From the NCBI GenBank assembly GCA_036381235.1, contig DASVDE010000021.1:1-37305 (forward strand): 37,305 bases of DNA, read 5' to 3'. Positions within the stretch are counted from its first letter, which is position 1. Each line of letters starts with the position of its first letter. Origin of the DNA: DASVDE01 sp036381235 (GTDB lineage: Bacteria; Actinomycetota; Thermoleophilia; Solirubrobacterales; 70-9). The position numbers and the translations under genes were made by a program. Shown piece after piece: positions 1 to 7,591 of this stretch. Under the pieces are notes generated by a model. It had not been told where the DNA came from, searched no databases, and saw only the letters and a list, made by a program, of their open reading frames with translations.

Positions 1-709
1 CGCGCAGCTCCACGCCAGGGGCGAACGGGACAACATCTACATCAAGATCCCCGGCACGAAGGCGGGCCTGCCGGCGATCGAGGAGTCGATCTTCGCCGGG
101 ATCCCGATCAACGTCACCCTCCTCTTCGACACCGAGCAGTACCTGGCGGCCGCCGACGCCTACATGAAGGGGATCGAACGGCGGATCGAGGCCGGCCTCG
201 ATCCGGAGGTGCACTCCGTGGCGTCCATATTCATGAGCCGCTGGGACGTCGCGGTCAGCGGCGAGGTGCCGGACGAGCTGCACAACCGGCTCGGGCTGGC
301 CGTCGGCTACCGCGCCTATCGCGCCTACCGCGAGCTGCTCGAGTCGCAGCGCATGCAGCGGCTGATGAACGAGGGCGCCCGCCCGCAGCGGCTGCTCTGG
401 GCCAGCACCGGCACCAAGGACCCCGAGGCCTCCGACGTCCTCTACATCGAGGGCTTCGCCTCGCCATTCACGGTCAACACCATGCCGGAGCCCACCCTCC
501 ACGCCTTCGCCGACCACGGCGACGTCGGCGAGCCGGTGCCGGCGGACGGCGGCGACGCCGAGGAGGTCCTCGCCCGATTCGGCGAGGCGGGCATCGATGT
601 CGACGCCCTGGCCGCGCGCCTGCAGGAGGAGGGCAAGCAGGCCTTCGCCAAGTCCTGGGAGGACATGCTGGGCTCGATCGAGGCCCAGCGCGGGGTCGCG
701 GCCGGGTGA
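1..709 (+). CDS. tal: Transaldolase, C-terminal part (5' end outside the window)
   Basis: The reading frame is open from base 2 and lacks a start inside the window, so the gene begins upstream. Transaldolase moves a dihydroxyacetone unit between sugar phosphates in the non-oxidative pentose phosphate pathway, in the cytosol. The visible part opens with the segment IYIKIPGTKAGLPAIE, whose lysine after 'IYI' is the expected Schiff-base lysine of the family, followed by GIPINVTLLF and later SVASIFMSRWD, both typical of actinobacterial Tal. About 235 residues remain of a usual 360-380. The stop overlaps the GTG start of pgi by four bases (GTGA), so the two sugar-phosphate enzymes are probably translated together. 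Confidence 0.95.
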   Translation, partial: AQLHARGERDNIYIKIPGTKAGLPAIEESIFAGIPINVTLLFDTEQYLAAADAYMKGIERRIEAGLDPEVHSVASIFMSRWDVAVSGEVPDELHNRLGLAVGYRAYRAYRELLESQRMQRLMNEGARPQRLLWASTGTKDPEASDVLYIEGFASPFTVNTMPEPTLHAFADHGDVGEPVPADGGDAEEVLARFGEAGIDVDALAARLQEEGKQAFAKSWEDMLGSIEAQRGVAAG

Positions 710-2352
710 CCCAGGAGCGCGTCGCGCCGCTGCGGCGGCAGCCGGCCTGGGGGAAGCTGGAGCGCCACCTCGACGAGGTCCGCGGGGCGCAGATCGGCGA
801 GCTGTTCGCGCGGGACCCCGGCCGGGGCGAGCGGCTCGCCGCCGAGGGGGCGGGCCTCTATCTCGACTACTCGAAGAACCGGGTCGACGAGACGACGCTC
901 TCGCTGCTGCTCGAGCTGGCACGCGGGCGCGGCGTCGAGGAGCGGCGCGAGGCGATGTTCCGGGGCGAGCGGATAAACGTCTCCGAGGACCGCGCCGTCC
1001 TCCACGTCGCGCTGCGCATGCCGAGGGGCAGCTCGCTGCTGGTGGACGGCGTCGACGTGGTGAAGGAGGTGCACGCGACGCTCGACCGCATGGCCTCCTT
1101 CTGCGAGCGGGTGCGCTCCGGCGAGTGGACCGGGCAGACCGGCAGGCCGATCCGCAACGTCGTCAACGTCGGCATCGGTGGCTCGGACCTGGGGCCGGTG
1201 ATGGCCTACGAGGCCCTGCGCCACTTCAGCCGCCGCGACATGGCCTTCCGCTTCGTCTCCAACGTCGACGGCACCGACTTCGTCGAGAGCACGCGGGACC
1301 TCGACCCCGAGGAGACCCTCTTCGTCATCTCCTCCAAGACCTTCACCACGCTGGAGACGATGACCAACGCGCGCAGCGCCCGCGAGTGGGCGCTCGCCGG
1401 GCTCGGCGGCGACGAGGCCGCCGTGGCCAGGCATTTCGTCGCCGTCTCCACCAACGCCGAGGAGGTGGCGGCGTTCGGCATCGACACCGACAACATGTTC
1501 GGCTTCTGGGAGTGGGTCGGCGGCCGCTACTCGATGGACTCGGCGATCGGCCTCTCGACCATGCTGGCGATCGGGCCGCAGGGCTTCGAGGAGATGCTTG
1601 CCGGCTTCCGCGCCATGGACGAGCACTTCCGCCAGGCTCCCTCGGAGAGCAACCTGCCGCTGCTGATGGGCCTGCTGTCGGTCTGGTACGCGGACTTCTT
1701 CGGCGCCCAGACCTGCGCCGTGCTGCCCTACGATCAGTACCTGCACCGCTTCCCCGCCTACCTCCAGCAGCTGACGATGGAGTCCAACGGCAAGCACGTG
1801 ACGCTCGACGGCGCCGGGGTCGACTACGACACGGGCGCCATCTTCTGGGGAGAGCCCGGCACCAACGGCCAGCACTCCTTCTACCAGCTGCTCCACCAGG
1901 GGACTCGGCTTGTTCCCTGCGACTTCATCGGCTTCGCCCGCTCCAACAACCCCCTGGGCGAGCACCACGACCTGTTGATGTCGAACGTCTTCGCCCAGGC
2001 CGAGGCGCTCGCCTTCGGCCGCGGCGAGGAGGAGGTGCGCTCGGAGGGGACGCCGGAGGAGGTCGTCCCGCACCGCGTGATGGAGGGCAACCGGCCCTCG
2101 AACACGATCCTCGCCGAGCGGCTCGACCCGCGCACGCTGGGGACGCTGGTCGCCCTCTACGAGCACAGCGTCTTCACCCAGGGCGCCGTCTGGGGCATCG
2201 ACTCCTTCGACCAGTGGGGCGTGGAGCTGGGGAAGGCCATGGCGAAGCGCATCGTCCCGGAGCTGCGCTCCGAGGAGGAGCCGGCGCTCGAGCACGACAG
2301 CTCCACCAACGAGCTGATCCGCCGCTACCGCCGGTCGAGGCAGGCGGAGTAG
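706..2352 (+). CDS. pgi: Glucose-6-phosphate isomerase
   Basis: Interconverts glucose-6-phosphate and fructose-6-phosphate in the cytosol. The 548-residue protein has normal family length. Both PGI signatures are visible: EWVGGRYSMDSAIG near residue 268 and GIDSFDQWGVELGK near residue 495. The catalytic Glu lies in MESNGKH near residue 360, and the His of the GTNGQHSFYQLLHQGT segment near residue 388. The GTG start overlaps the transaldolase stop (GTGA), and cydA begins four bases after the pgi stop, so pgi sits inside a run that joins sugar-phosphate metabolism with a terminal oxidase. A long antisense frame lies opposite this gene but looks like a GC-driven shadow. Confidence 0.97.
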   Translation: MTQERVAPLRRQPAWGKLERHLDEVRGAQIGELFARDPGRGERLAAEGAGLYLDYSKNRVDETTLSLLLELARGRGVEERREAMFRGERINVSEDRAVLHVALRMPRGSSLLVDGVDVVKEVHATLDRMASFCERVRSGEWTGQTGRPIRNVVNVGIGGSDLGPVMAYEALRHFSRRDMAFRFVSNVDGTDFVESTRDLDPEETLFVISSKTFTTLETMTNARSAREWALAGLGGDEAAVARHFVAVSTNAEEVAAFGIDTDNMFGFWEWVGGRYSMDSAIGLSTMLAIGPQGFEEMLAGFRAMDEHFRQAPSESNLPLLMGLLSVWYADFFGAQTCAVLPYDQYLHRFPAYLQQLTMESNGKHVTLDGAGVDYDTGAIFWGEPGTNGQHSFYQLLHQGTRLVPCDFIGFARSNNPLGEHHDLLMSNVFAQAEALAFGRGEEEVRSEGTPEEVVPHRVMEGNRPSNTILAERLDPRTLGTLVALYEHSVFTQGAVWGIDSFDQWGVELGKAMAKRIVPELRSEEEPALEHDSSTNELIRRYRRSRQAE

Positions 2353-2356
2353 GCCG

Positions 2357-3757
2357 GTGCCGGGACTCGACGCCCTACCGCTGGCGGCGTCCGAGTCCAA
2401 CCTGCTCGCCGCGCGCGAGCTGATGTCGTTCACGCTGGGCTTCCACATCGTCCTCGCCTGCATCGGCGTCGCCTTCCCGGCGCTCGTCCTCACCGCCAAC
2501 TACCTGGGGCTCAAACGCGGCGACCCGGACGCGATGCGGCTGGCGCGGCGCTGGTCCAAGGTCGCCGCGGTGACCTTCGCCACGGGCGCCGTCACCGGCA
2601 CCGTGCTCAGCTTCGAGTTCGGCCTGCTCTGGCCCCGCTTCATGGAACGCTTCGGCGACGCCTTCGGCATCGCCTTCGCGATCGAGGGGATCTTCTTCTT
2701 CACCGAGGCGATCTTCCTCGCCATCTACATCTACGGCTGGAAGCGGCTCGGCGGCTGGGCGCACTTCTGGTCGGGCGTGCCGATGCTGGTGGCCGGCATC
2801 GGCGGCGCCTTCTCCGTCGTCACCGCCAACTCCTGGATGAACCAGCCGCAGGGCTTCGAGCTCGACAAGGCCGGGAAGGTGGTCGCGACCGAACCCTGGC
2901 AGGTGATCTTCAACCCGGCCTGGCACTACGAGGTGCCGCACATGATCTTCGCCGCCTACATGGTCGCCGGCTTCCTCTTCGCCTCCGTCTACGCGGTCGG
3001 GATGCTGCGCGGGCGGCGGGACCGCCACCACCGGCTGGGCCTGCTGATCCCGCTGACGATCGCCTGCATCGTCGCCCCGGTGCAGATCTTCGTCGGCGAC
3101 CTCGCGGCGCGCGATGTCGCCGACCATCAGCCCGCCAAGTTCGCCGGCTTCGAGTGCATCCAGGAGACCGGCCCCGACCAGACCGAGTACATCGGCGGCA
3201 TCTGCACCGACGACGGGGTGAAGGGGGCGATCGGCATCCCCGGCCTCGATTCCTGGCTGGTCGGCTTCGACACCGACACGGTGGTGACGGGGCTGAACGA
3301 CATCCCGCCCGACGAGCGCCCGCCCGCCAACACCCTGCTCCACCTCTCCTTCGACGCGATGGTCGGGATCGGCTCGGCGTTGGTGGCACTCGCCGCCTGG
3401 TTGGCGTTCGCCTGGTGGCGCCGCCGCGACATCCCCCGGACCCCGTGGTTCCTGCGCGCCGTGGCGATCTCCGGAGCGGCCGCGATCGTCGCCCTCTGGG
3501 CCGGCTGGATCGTGACCGAGGTCGGTCGCCAGCCCTGGATAGTGCAGGGCCTGATGCGGACCGAGGATGCGGTTACCGAAGCGGAGGGGATCTGGTTCGC
3601 CTTCGCCGGCGTCCTGCTGCTCTACGCGGGGCTCGGGACCGCCGCGATCCTCGTCCTGCGCGGGATGGCGCGCCGCTGGCGAGAAGAAGGGGAGGGCAGC
3701 GAGGCGGAGACCCCCTACGGGCCACCGGCCACACCCGAGGAGGTGAGCGCGCGATGA
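2357..3757 (+). CDS. cydA: Cytochrome bd ubiquinol/menaquinol oxidase subunit I
   Basis: Integral membrane subunit carrying the haems and quinol site of the bd-type terminal oxidase, which reduces O2 to water with high affinity. The 466-residue protein starts at GTG with a GGAG eight bases upstream. It has the N-terminal ARELMSFTLGFHIVLACIG helix containing the first haem-ligand His, the HQPAKFAGFE quinol-loop motif near residue 257, and the family hallmark GWIVTEVGRQPW near residue 382. The Q loop is of the short type and contains two cysteines (FECIQ and GGICTDD) that could form a disulfide. The stop overlaps cydB (ATGA). No cydC or cydD assembly transporter gene lies nearby in the window. 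Confidence 0.96.
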   Translation: MPGLDALPLAASESNLLAARELMSFTLGFHIVLACIGVAFPALVLTANYLGLKRGDPDAMRLARRWSKVAAVTFATGAVTGTVLSFEFGLLWPRFMERFGDAFGIAFAIEGIFFFTEAIFLAIYIYGWKRLGGWAHFWSGVPMLVAGIGGAFSVVTANSWMNQPQGFELDKAGKVVATEPWQVIFNPAWHYEVPHMIFAAYMVAGFLFASVYAVGMLRGRRDRHHRLGLLIPLTIACIVAPVQIFVGDLAARDVADHQPAKFAGFECIQETGPDQTEYIGGICTDDGVKGAIGIPGLDSWLVGFDTDTVVTGLNDIPPDERPPANTLLHLSFDAMVGIGSALVALAAWLAFAWWRRRDIPRTPWFLRAVAISGAAAIVALWAGWIVTEVGRQPWIVQGLMRTEDAVTEAEGIWFAFAGVLLLYAGLGTAAILVLRGMARRWREEGEGSEAETPYGPPATPEEVSAR

Positions 3758-4758
3758 GCAAGGCCGACGCCGCGGCGGCGATCCTTTGGGTCGGCGCGAC
3801 CCTCTACGCGGTCTTCGGTGGTGCTGACTTCGGCGGCGGCTTCTGGGACCTGATCGCCGGCGACGCGGGGAGAGGCGAGCGGCCGCGGGCGCTGATCGAG
3901 CGCTCGATCACCCCCGTATGGGAGGCCAACCACGTCTGGCTGATCTTCATCCTCGTCGTCCTCTGGACCGCTTTCCCCGAGGCCTTCAGCGCTGTGATGA
4001 CGACGCTTTACGTGCCGCTGGCCCTGGCTGCGCTGGGGATCGTCCTGCGTGGCGCCGGGTTCGCCTTTCGCAGGTCGTTCCATCGCATGGAGTGGCAGCG
4101 CGCGATGGGCGCCACCTTCGCGCTCTCCTCGGTGATGACCCCGTTCTTCATGGGGACGGTGGTGGGGGCGATCGCCTCGGGCAACGTGCCGGCCGACGGC
4201 AACGGCGACGCTTTCTCCAGCTGGATCGATCCGCTGCCCTTGCTGATCGGGGCGTTATTCGTCGCCAGCGGCGCCTACCTGGCGGCGGTCTTCCTGGTCA
4301 GCGATGCGCGCCGCGCCGGCGAGGAGGGCCTGGAGGGCTACTTCGCCCGCCGGGCGCTGTGGGCGGCGCTGGTCGCCGGCGCTTTCGCCGTGGCCGGGAT
4401 CTTCGCCCTGCGCGCCGACGCGCGTTACGTCTACGACGGGCTGACGAGCGACGGCCTGCCGCTGGCGATCGTCTCTGCGGTCTGCGGCCTGGCCGTGCTG
4501 GCGATGTTGCTCCGCGGGACCCGCCGCGGCCTGCGCCCTCTCGCCGCCGGCGCGGTGGTCGCCGTGATCTGGGGCTGGGGTGTTGCCCAGTTCCCCTACC
4601 TGCTGCCGACCTCGCTGAGGATCGACCAGGCTGCCGCGCCGGGCCCGACCCTCGACTCGGTCCTCGTCGTCTTCGGCATCGCCGCCGTCGTGGTCCTGCC
4701 CTCCCTGGGCCTGCTCTACTGGCTCACCCAGCGCGACCTGCTGGAAGGCGAGCATTGA
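3754..4758 (+). CDS. cydB: Cytochrome bd oxidase subunit II
   Basis: Second membrane subunit of the bd oxidase and partner of CydA. I chose ATG 3754 over a much longer open frame because it has a strong AGGAGGT Shine-Dalgarno 8 bases upstream, makes the ATGA overlap with cydA, and begins with the expected hydrophobic segment (AAAILWVGATLYAVFGGADFGGGFWDLIAG). This GGADFGGGFWDL motif and the following ITPVWEANHVWLIF are characteristic of CydB/CioB. The protein is 334 residues with about eight or nine hydrophobic spans, which is normal. The last codons overlap the next gene (TTGA). Confidence 0.96.
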   Translation: MSKADAAAAILWVGATLYAVFGGADFGGGFWDLIAGDAGRGERPRALIERSITPVWEANHVWLIFILVVLWTAFPEAFSAVMTTLYVPLALAALGIVLRGAGFAFRRSFHRMEWQRAMGATFALSSVMTPFFMGTVVGAIASGNVPADGNGDAFSSWIDPLPLLIGALFVASGAYLAAVFLVSDARRAGEEGLEGYFARRALWAALVAGAFAVAGIFALRADARYVYDGLTSDGLPLAIVSAVCGLAVLAMLLRGTRRGLRPLAAGAVVAVIWGWGVAQFPYLLPTSLRIDQAAAPGPTLDSVLVVFGIAAVVVLPSLGLLYWLTQRDLLEGEH

Positions 4759-5420
4759 TCGAGGCGGTGCTCTTCGACATAGACGGGACGCTGATCACCA
4801 CGGGCGGTGCCGGCGCGGTCGCCTGGCGGCGCGCCTTCGAGGAGCTGCACGGCACGCCGCTCGACATCCGCGAGGTGACCGAGTCGGGGATGACCGACCC
4901 GGAGGTCGGCCGGGTCGCCCTGCGCAACATCCTCGGCCGCGACCCCGACGGGCGCGAGCTGGCGACGGCGATGGCCCACTACCTGCGCCACCTCTCGGCG
5001 TCGATAGACGCCTCCGACGGCTACGCGGTGATGCCGGGGATCGAGGAGCTGCTCGAGCGCCTCGTCGACGCCGGTCACCTGCTCGGCCTCACCACCGGCA
5101 ACATCGAGGCGGCCGCCCACATCAAGCTCGCCCGCGCCGGCCTCAACCGCTTCTTCAGCTTCGGCGGCTACGGCTCGGACTCCAACGAGCGGGCCGCGCT
5201 GACCCGCCATGCCCTCGAACGAGGCAAGCTTGTCTCCGGGGGCGTCCTGATCGAGTCCGCCTGCATCTCCGTCGGCGACACCCCCCGCGATGTCGCCGCC
5301 GGCCACGGCGCCGGCATCGAGGTGGTCGGCGTCGCCACCGGCAACTTCAGCGTCGACCAGCTGAAAGAGGCCGGTGCCGACTACGCCCTGGAGACGGTGG
5401 AAGACGGATTTCCCGGATAG
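4755..5420 (+). CDS. HAD-superfamily phosphatase (phosphoglycolate phosphatase-like)
   Basis: Cytosolic phosphohydrolase of the haloacid dehalogenase superfamily; the substrate is unknown. HAD motif I is FDIDGTL at residues 7-13 (nucleophile and acid/base Asp), motif II is LTTGN near residue 115, and motif IV is GDTPRD near residue 175, with an all-helical cap between motifs I and II as in phosphoglycolate phosphatases. The start is set at TTG 4755: it lies four bases into the cydB stop (TTGA), has GGAAGG upstream, and puts motif I at the usual distance from the N terminus. 221 residues. It ends directly before the palindrome upstream of the next gene and looks like the last gene of the tal-cyd run. 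Confidence 0.9.
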   Translation: MIEAVLFDIDGTLITTGGAGAVAWRRAFEELHGTPLDIREVTESGMTDPEVGRVALRNILGRDPDGRELATAMAHYLRHLSASIDASDGYAVMPGIEELLERLVDAGHLLGLTTGNIEAAAHIKLARAGLNRFFSFGGYGSDSNERAALTRHALERGKLVSGGVLIESACISVGDTPRDVAAGHGAGIEVVGVATGNFSVDQLKEAGADYALETVEDGFPG

Positions 5421-5440
5421 TGTTAGCGAATTCGCTAACA
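5421..5440. promoter_or_regulatory. Perfect 20-bp palindrome, probable operator of the XRE gene
   Basis: The sequence TGTTAGCGAATTCGCTAACA is its own reverse complement. It begins right after the HAD stop codon and ends seven bases before the ATG of an XRE-type regulator. No Shine-Dalgarno separates it from the ATG, so the mRNA may be leaderless or the site may overlap the promoter. A symmetric site at this position is what autorepression by a dimeric HTH protein predicts; the binding itself is inferred. Confidence 0.7.
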
Positions 5441-5447
5441 TCTAGCC

Positions 5448-5804
5448 ATGGCCAATGCGATTGGACGTCAGGCGGCGAGGTCGCCCGCCTCGCTTGTCGA
5501 GCAGATCCGCCGCAGCAGCGGTCTCAGCCAGGCTGAGCTGGCCCGACGGGCGGGCCTGCCGCGCTCGGTTCTCAACGTCTACCTGCGCGGGCACCGCGAG
5601 CCGGGGACTGAGGCGCTGCTGCGGATCGCCGCTGCGGGGGGGATCGATCTGCGGCTGGCGCGTCGCCGCCCGTTGGTCGACGCCGACCAGGCGGCCGAGC
5701 GACTCGTGCAGGTGCTCGAGCTGGCCGAGGCGCTGCCCTATCGACCGCGCGAGAGACTCGGCTACCCGCGGCTCTCCGACCGGGTTCAAGCGACGGCGGC
5801 GTAG
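5448..5804 (+). CDS. XRE-family helix-turn-helix protein, putative antitoxin/regulator
   Basis: 118 residues. An XRE/Cro-type HTH covers roughly residues 14-60: the segment LVEQIRRSSGLSQAELARRAGLPRSVLNVYLRG has the typical SQAELA helix 2 and a recognition helix starting at PRSVLN. The remaining C-terminal half is charged and helical without a recognised domain. The stop codon is followed immediately by the ATG of a nucleotidyltransferase gene (zero spacing), and a perfect palindrome precedes the start. The pair has the architecture of a toxin-antitoxin operon in which the DNA-binding protein is antitoxin and autorepressor. That role is inferred from context. An overlapping frame starting at 5455 is a shadow. 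Confidence 0.85.
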   Translation: MANAIGRQAARSPASLVEQIRRSSGLSQAELARRAGLPRSVLNVYLRGHREPGTEALLRIAAAGGIDLRLARRRPLVDADQAAERLVQVLELAEALPYRPRERLGYPRLSDRVQATAA

Positions 5805-6365
5805 ATGAGTGCCCTGGTCGACAAGCTATTCGCGGTGCACGACTCGCTCGCCGCGGCCGGCCTCGCCCACGCCTTCGGCGGGGCGATCGCCCTCGCCTAC
5901 TGCACCGAGGAGCCGCGCGGGACCCGCGACCTCGACGTCAACATCTTCACCGACGCCGCCAACGCCGAGGCGGCGCTGGCGGCGTTGCCCGACGCGGTCG
6001 CAGTTTCACCCGAGGACGTGGAGGCTGTCGTCCGCGACGGCCAGACGCGACTCTGGTGGCGCGATACCCCGGTCGACGTCTTCCTCAACAGCCTCCCCCT
6101 GCACGCAGAGGTCGCCAACGGCGTCGTCTGGGTGCCGCTCTCCGGTCGCGAGATCCCGGTCCTCGACTGCGCCTCGCTCGTAGTCTTCAAGGCCTTCTTC
6201 GACCGCACCAAGGACTGGGCCGACATCGAGGCCGTCGCCGAGCGAGTCCCGGCCGCCGTCCGAGAGGCCGCCGAGACCCTCTCCGGCCTCGTCGGGCCCG
6301 CCGATCCGGCCTGCGCCCGGCTCAGGTCCCTGCCAGCGAGCAACGCGCCTGGTAGATCGATGTGA
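5805..6365 (+). CDS. AbiEii/MenT-like nucleotidyltransferase, putative toxin
   Basis: 186 residues with a DNA-polymerase-beta-type nucleotidyltransferase core. AFGGAIALAYCTEEPRGTRD (from residue 22) followed by LDVNIF matches the G-G-x-A...R-x-T-x-D-[LI]-D pattern of the AbiEii/MenT class, with the two metal Asp in RDLDV. A third acidic position lies in VDVFLN near residue 89, and a later KAFFDRTKDWADIEAV helix matches the conserved K-x-x-A...R-x-K-D-x-x-D end of that family. Some MenT enzymes block translation by adding nucleotides to tRNA; whether this one does is unknown. It follows the XRE gene with no gap. Its last 44 bases overlap the 3' end of the convergent cyclopropane synthase gene. 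Confidence 0.8.
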   Translation: MSALVDKLFAVHDSLAAAGLAHAFGGAIALAYCTEEPRGTRDLDVNIFTDAANAEAALAALPDAVAVSPEDVEAVVRDGQTRLWWRDTPVDVFLNSLPLHAEVANGVVWVPLSGREIPVLDCASLVVFKAFFDRTKDWADIEAVAERVPAAVREAAETLSGLVGPADPACARLRSLPASNAPGRSM

Positions 6366-7533
6366 AGCCGCTCTCGAAGCCGTTGCGGGCGGCGCGCAGA
6401 TAGAGGCGCCAGACGCGGACGCGCTCCGGGCCGGCGAGGCGGACAGCCTCGTCGAGGTTCTCGTCAAGTCGCCGCGCCCAGTGGCGCAGGGTCTCGGCGT
6501 AGTCGGCGCCGAACTCCTCCACGTGACGGGTGACGAAGCCCGCCCGCTCCAACGCGAGCAGCACACGCGAAAGGTGAAGCGGGTCGGCGTCGGGGAAGAC
6601 GTAGCGCTCCGAGAAGGGCCCCGCCTCGGGGTCGGTGTGACGCAACCGCGCTATGCCATGGTTGAGCAGCCGCCCGTCCGGCTCCAGCAGCTCGGCCAGG
6701 GTGCGGGCGTAGACGTCGATCTGCTCGGCGCCGACGTGCTCGACCATGCCGATGCTGGCGATCGCGTCGAAGCGCTCGCCGGCCAGGTCGCGGTAATCCA
6801 TCACCCGGATCTCCACCCTGTCGGCGACGCCCGCGTCCTCGGCGCGCCGGCGCGCTTTCTCGGCCTGCGGCGGGGAGAGGGTGATGCCGAGGACGCCGGC
6901 GCCATGCCGCGTCGCCGCCCAGAGCGGGAAGCTGCCCCAGCCGCATCCCACGTCGAGCACACGGTCGCCCTCCTTCAGCTCCAGCTTGCGGGCGACCATC
7001 TCCAGCTTCTCCTCCTGGGCGGCCTCCAGCGTCTCCGCTCCACGCGAGAACACCGCGCAGCTGTAGGTCATCGAGTCGTCGAGGAAGAGGGAGAAGAACT
7101 CGTTGGAGACGTCGTAATGGTGGCGGACCGCCTCGGCGTCTCGCTCCTTCGTGTGGCGGCGGCCGCTTGGGCGCAGCTCCGATCGCGGTCGGCGCGGCGG
7201 GCGGGTGAGGCCGGCGGCGCGCACCGCGCCGAGCAGCAGCCGCGCCTTGTCGGAGCCACTCAGTGGCGGCGGCTCCCAGCTGTCGAGCACCTCGATCACC
7301 GCATCCATGTCATCGACCTCGATGTCGCCGCTGACGTAGGCGCGGCCCAGCCCCAACTGCCCCGGTGCTCGCAGCACGTGGGCGGCCGCTCGCGGAGAGC
7401 GCACGTAGAAGGTCGGTCCCGCGCCATCGGTCGATCGCAGCTGCGTTCCGTCCCAGAACTCGACGGTGAACGGCCGTTCCGGGATGCGGCTCTCGATCTC
7501 TCGACGCAGCGGCGCGGTGCTGGCGAACGGCAT
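6322..7533 (-). CDS. cfa: Cyclopropane-fatty-acyl-phospholipid synthase family methyltransferase
   Basis: Transfers a methylene or methyl group from S-adenosylmethionine to a double bond of membrane phospholipid acyl chains. The 403-residue protein has the family's N-terminal lipid-binding region, the HYDVSNEFFSLFLDDSMTYS signature near residue 140, the SAM site VLDVGCGWGSF near residue 195, and the IGMVEHVG segment near residue 265. It lies head to head with a fatty-acid desaturase across about 58 bases. The desaturase would make the unsaturated chains that this enzyme modifies, so shared control of membrane fluidity is plausible. Its 3' end overlaps the convergent nucleotidyltransferase gene by 44 bases. 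Confidence 0.93.
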   Translation of the reverse strand: MPFASTAPLRREIESRIPERPFTVEFWDGTQLRSTDGAGPTFYVRSPRAAAHVLRAPGQLGLGRAYVSGDIEVDDMDAVIEVLDSWEPPPLSGSDKARLLLGAVRAAGLTRPPRRPRSELRPSGRRHTKERDAEAVRHHYDVSNEFFSLFLDDSMTYSCAVFSRGAETLEAAQEEKLEMVARKLELKEGDRVLDVGCGWGSFPLWAATRHGAGVLGITLSPPQAEKARRRAEDAGVADRVEIRVMDYRDLAGERFDAIASIGMVEHVGAEQIDVYARTLAELLEPDGRLLNHGIARLRHTDPEAGPFSERYVFPDADPLHLSRVLLALERAGFVTRHVEEFGADYAETLRHWARRLDENLDEAVRLAGPERVRVWRLYLRAARNGFESGFTSIYQARCSLAGT

Positions 7534-7591
7534 CGCTTAGCCAGCCTATCCCGAATCCAGCCCTGATTGCGAAGTCGGCGGAGGCGTGCGT

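Noticed and set aside
442..2499. Very long open frame on the - strand opposite tal and pgi
   Set aside because: Its protein is low-complexity (runs of A, R, G, V, H) and lies entirely antisense to two well-supported enzymes; in such GC-rich DNA antisense frames stay open by chance.
2375..3343. Long - strand frame opposite cydA
   Set aside because: Sequence is a repetitive D/E/G/A/V mix without domains and mirrors cydA codons.
7586..7591. GTG 7586 as start of the desaturase
   Set aside because: The GGAGG ends only one base before it; ATG 7592 has the proper 7-base spacing.
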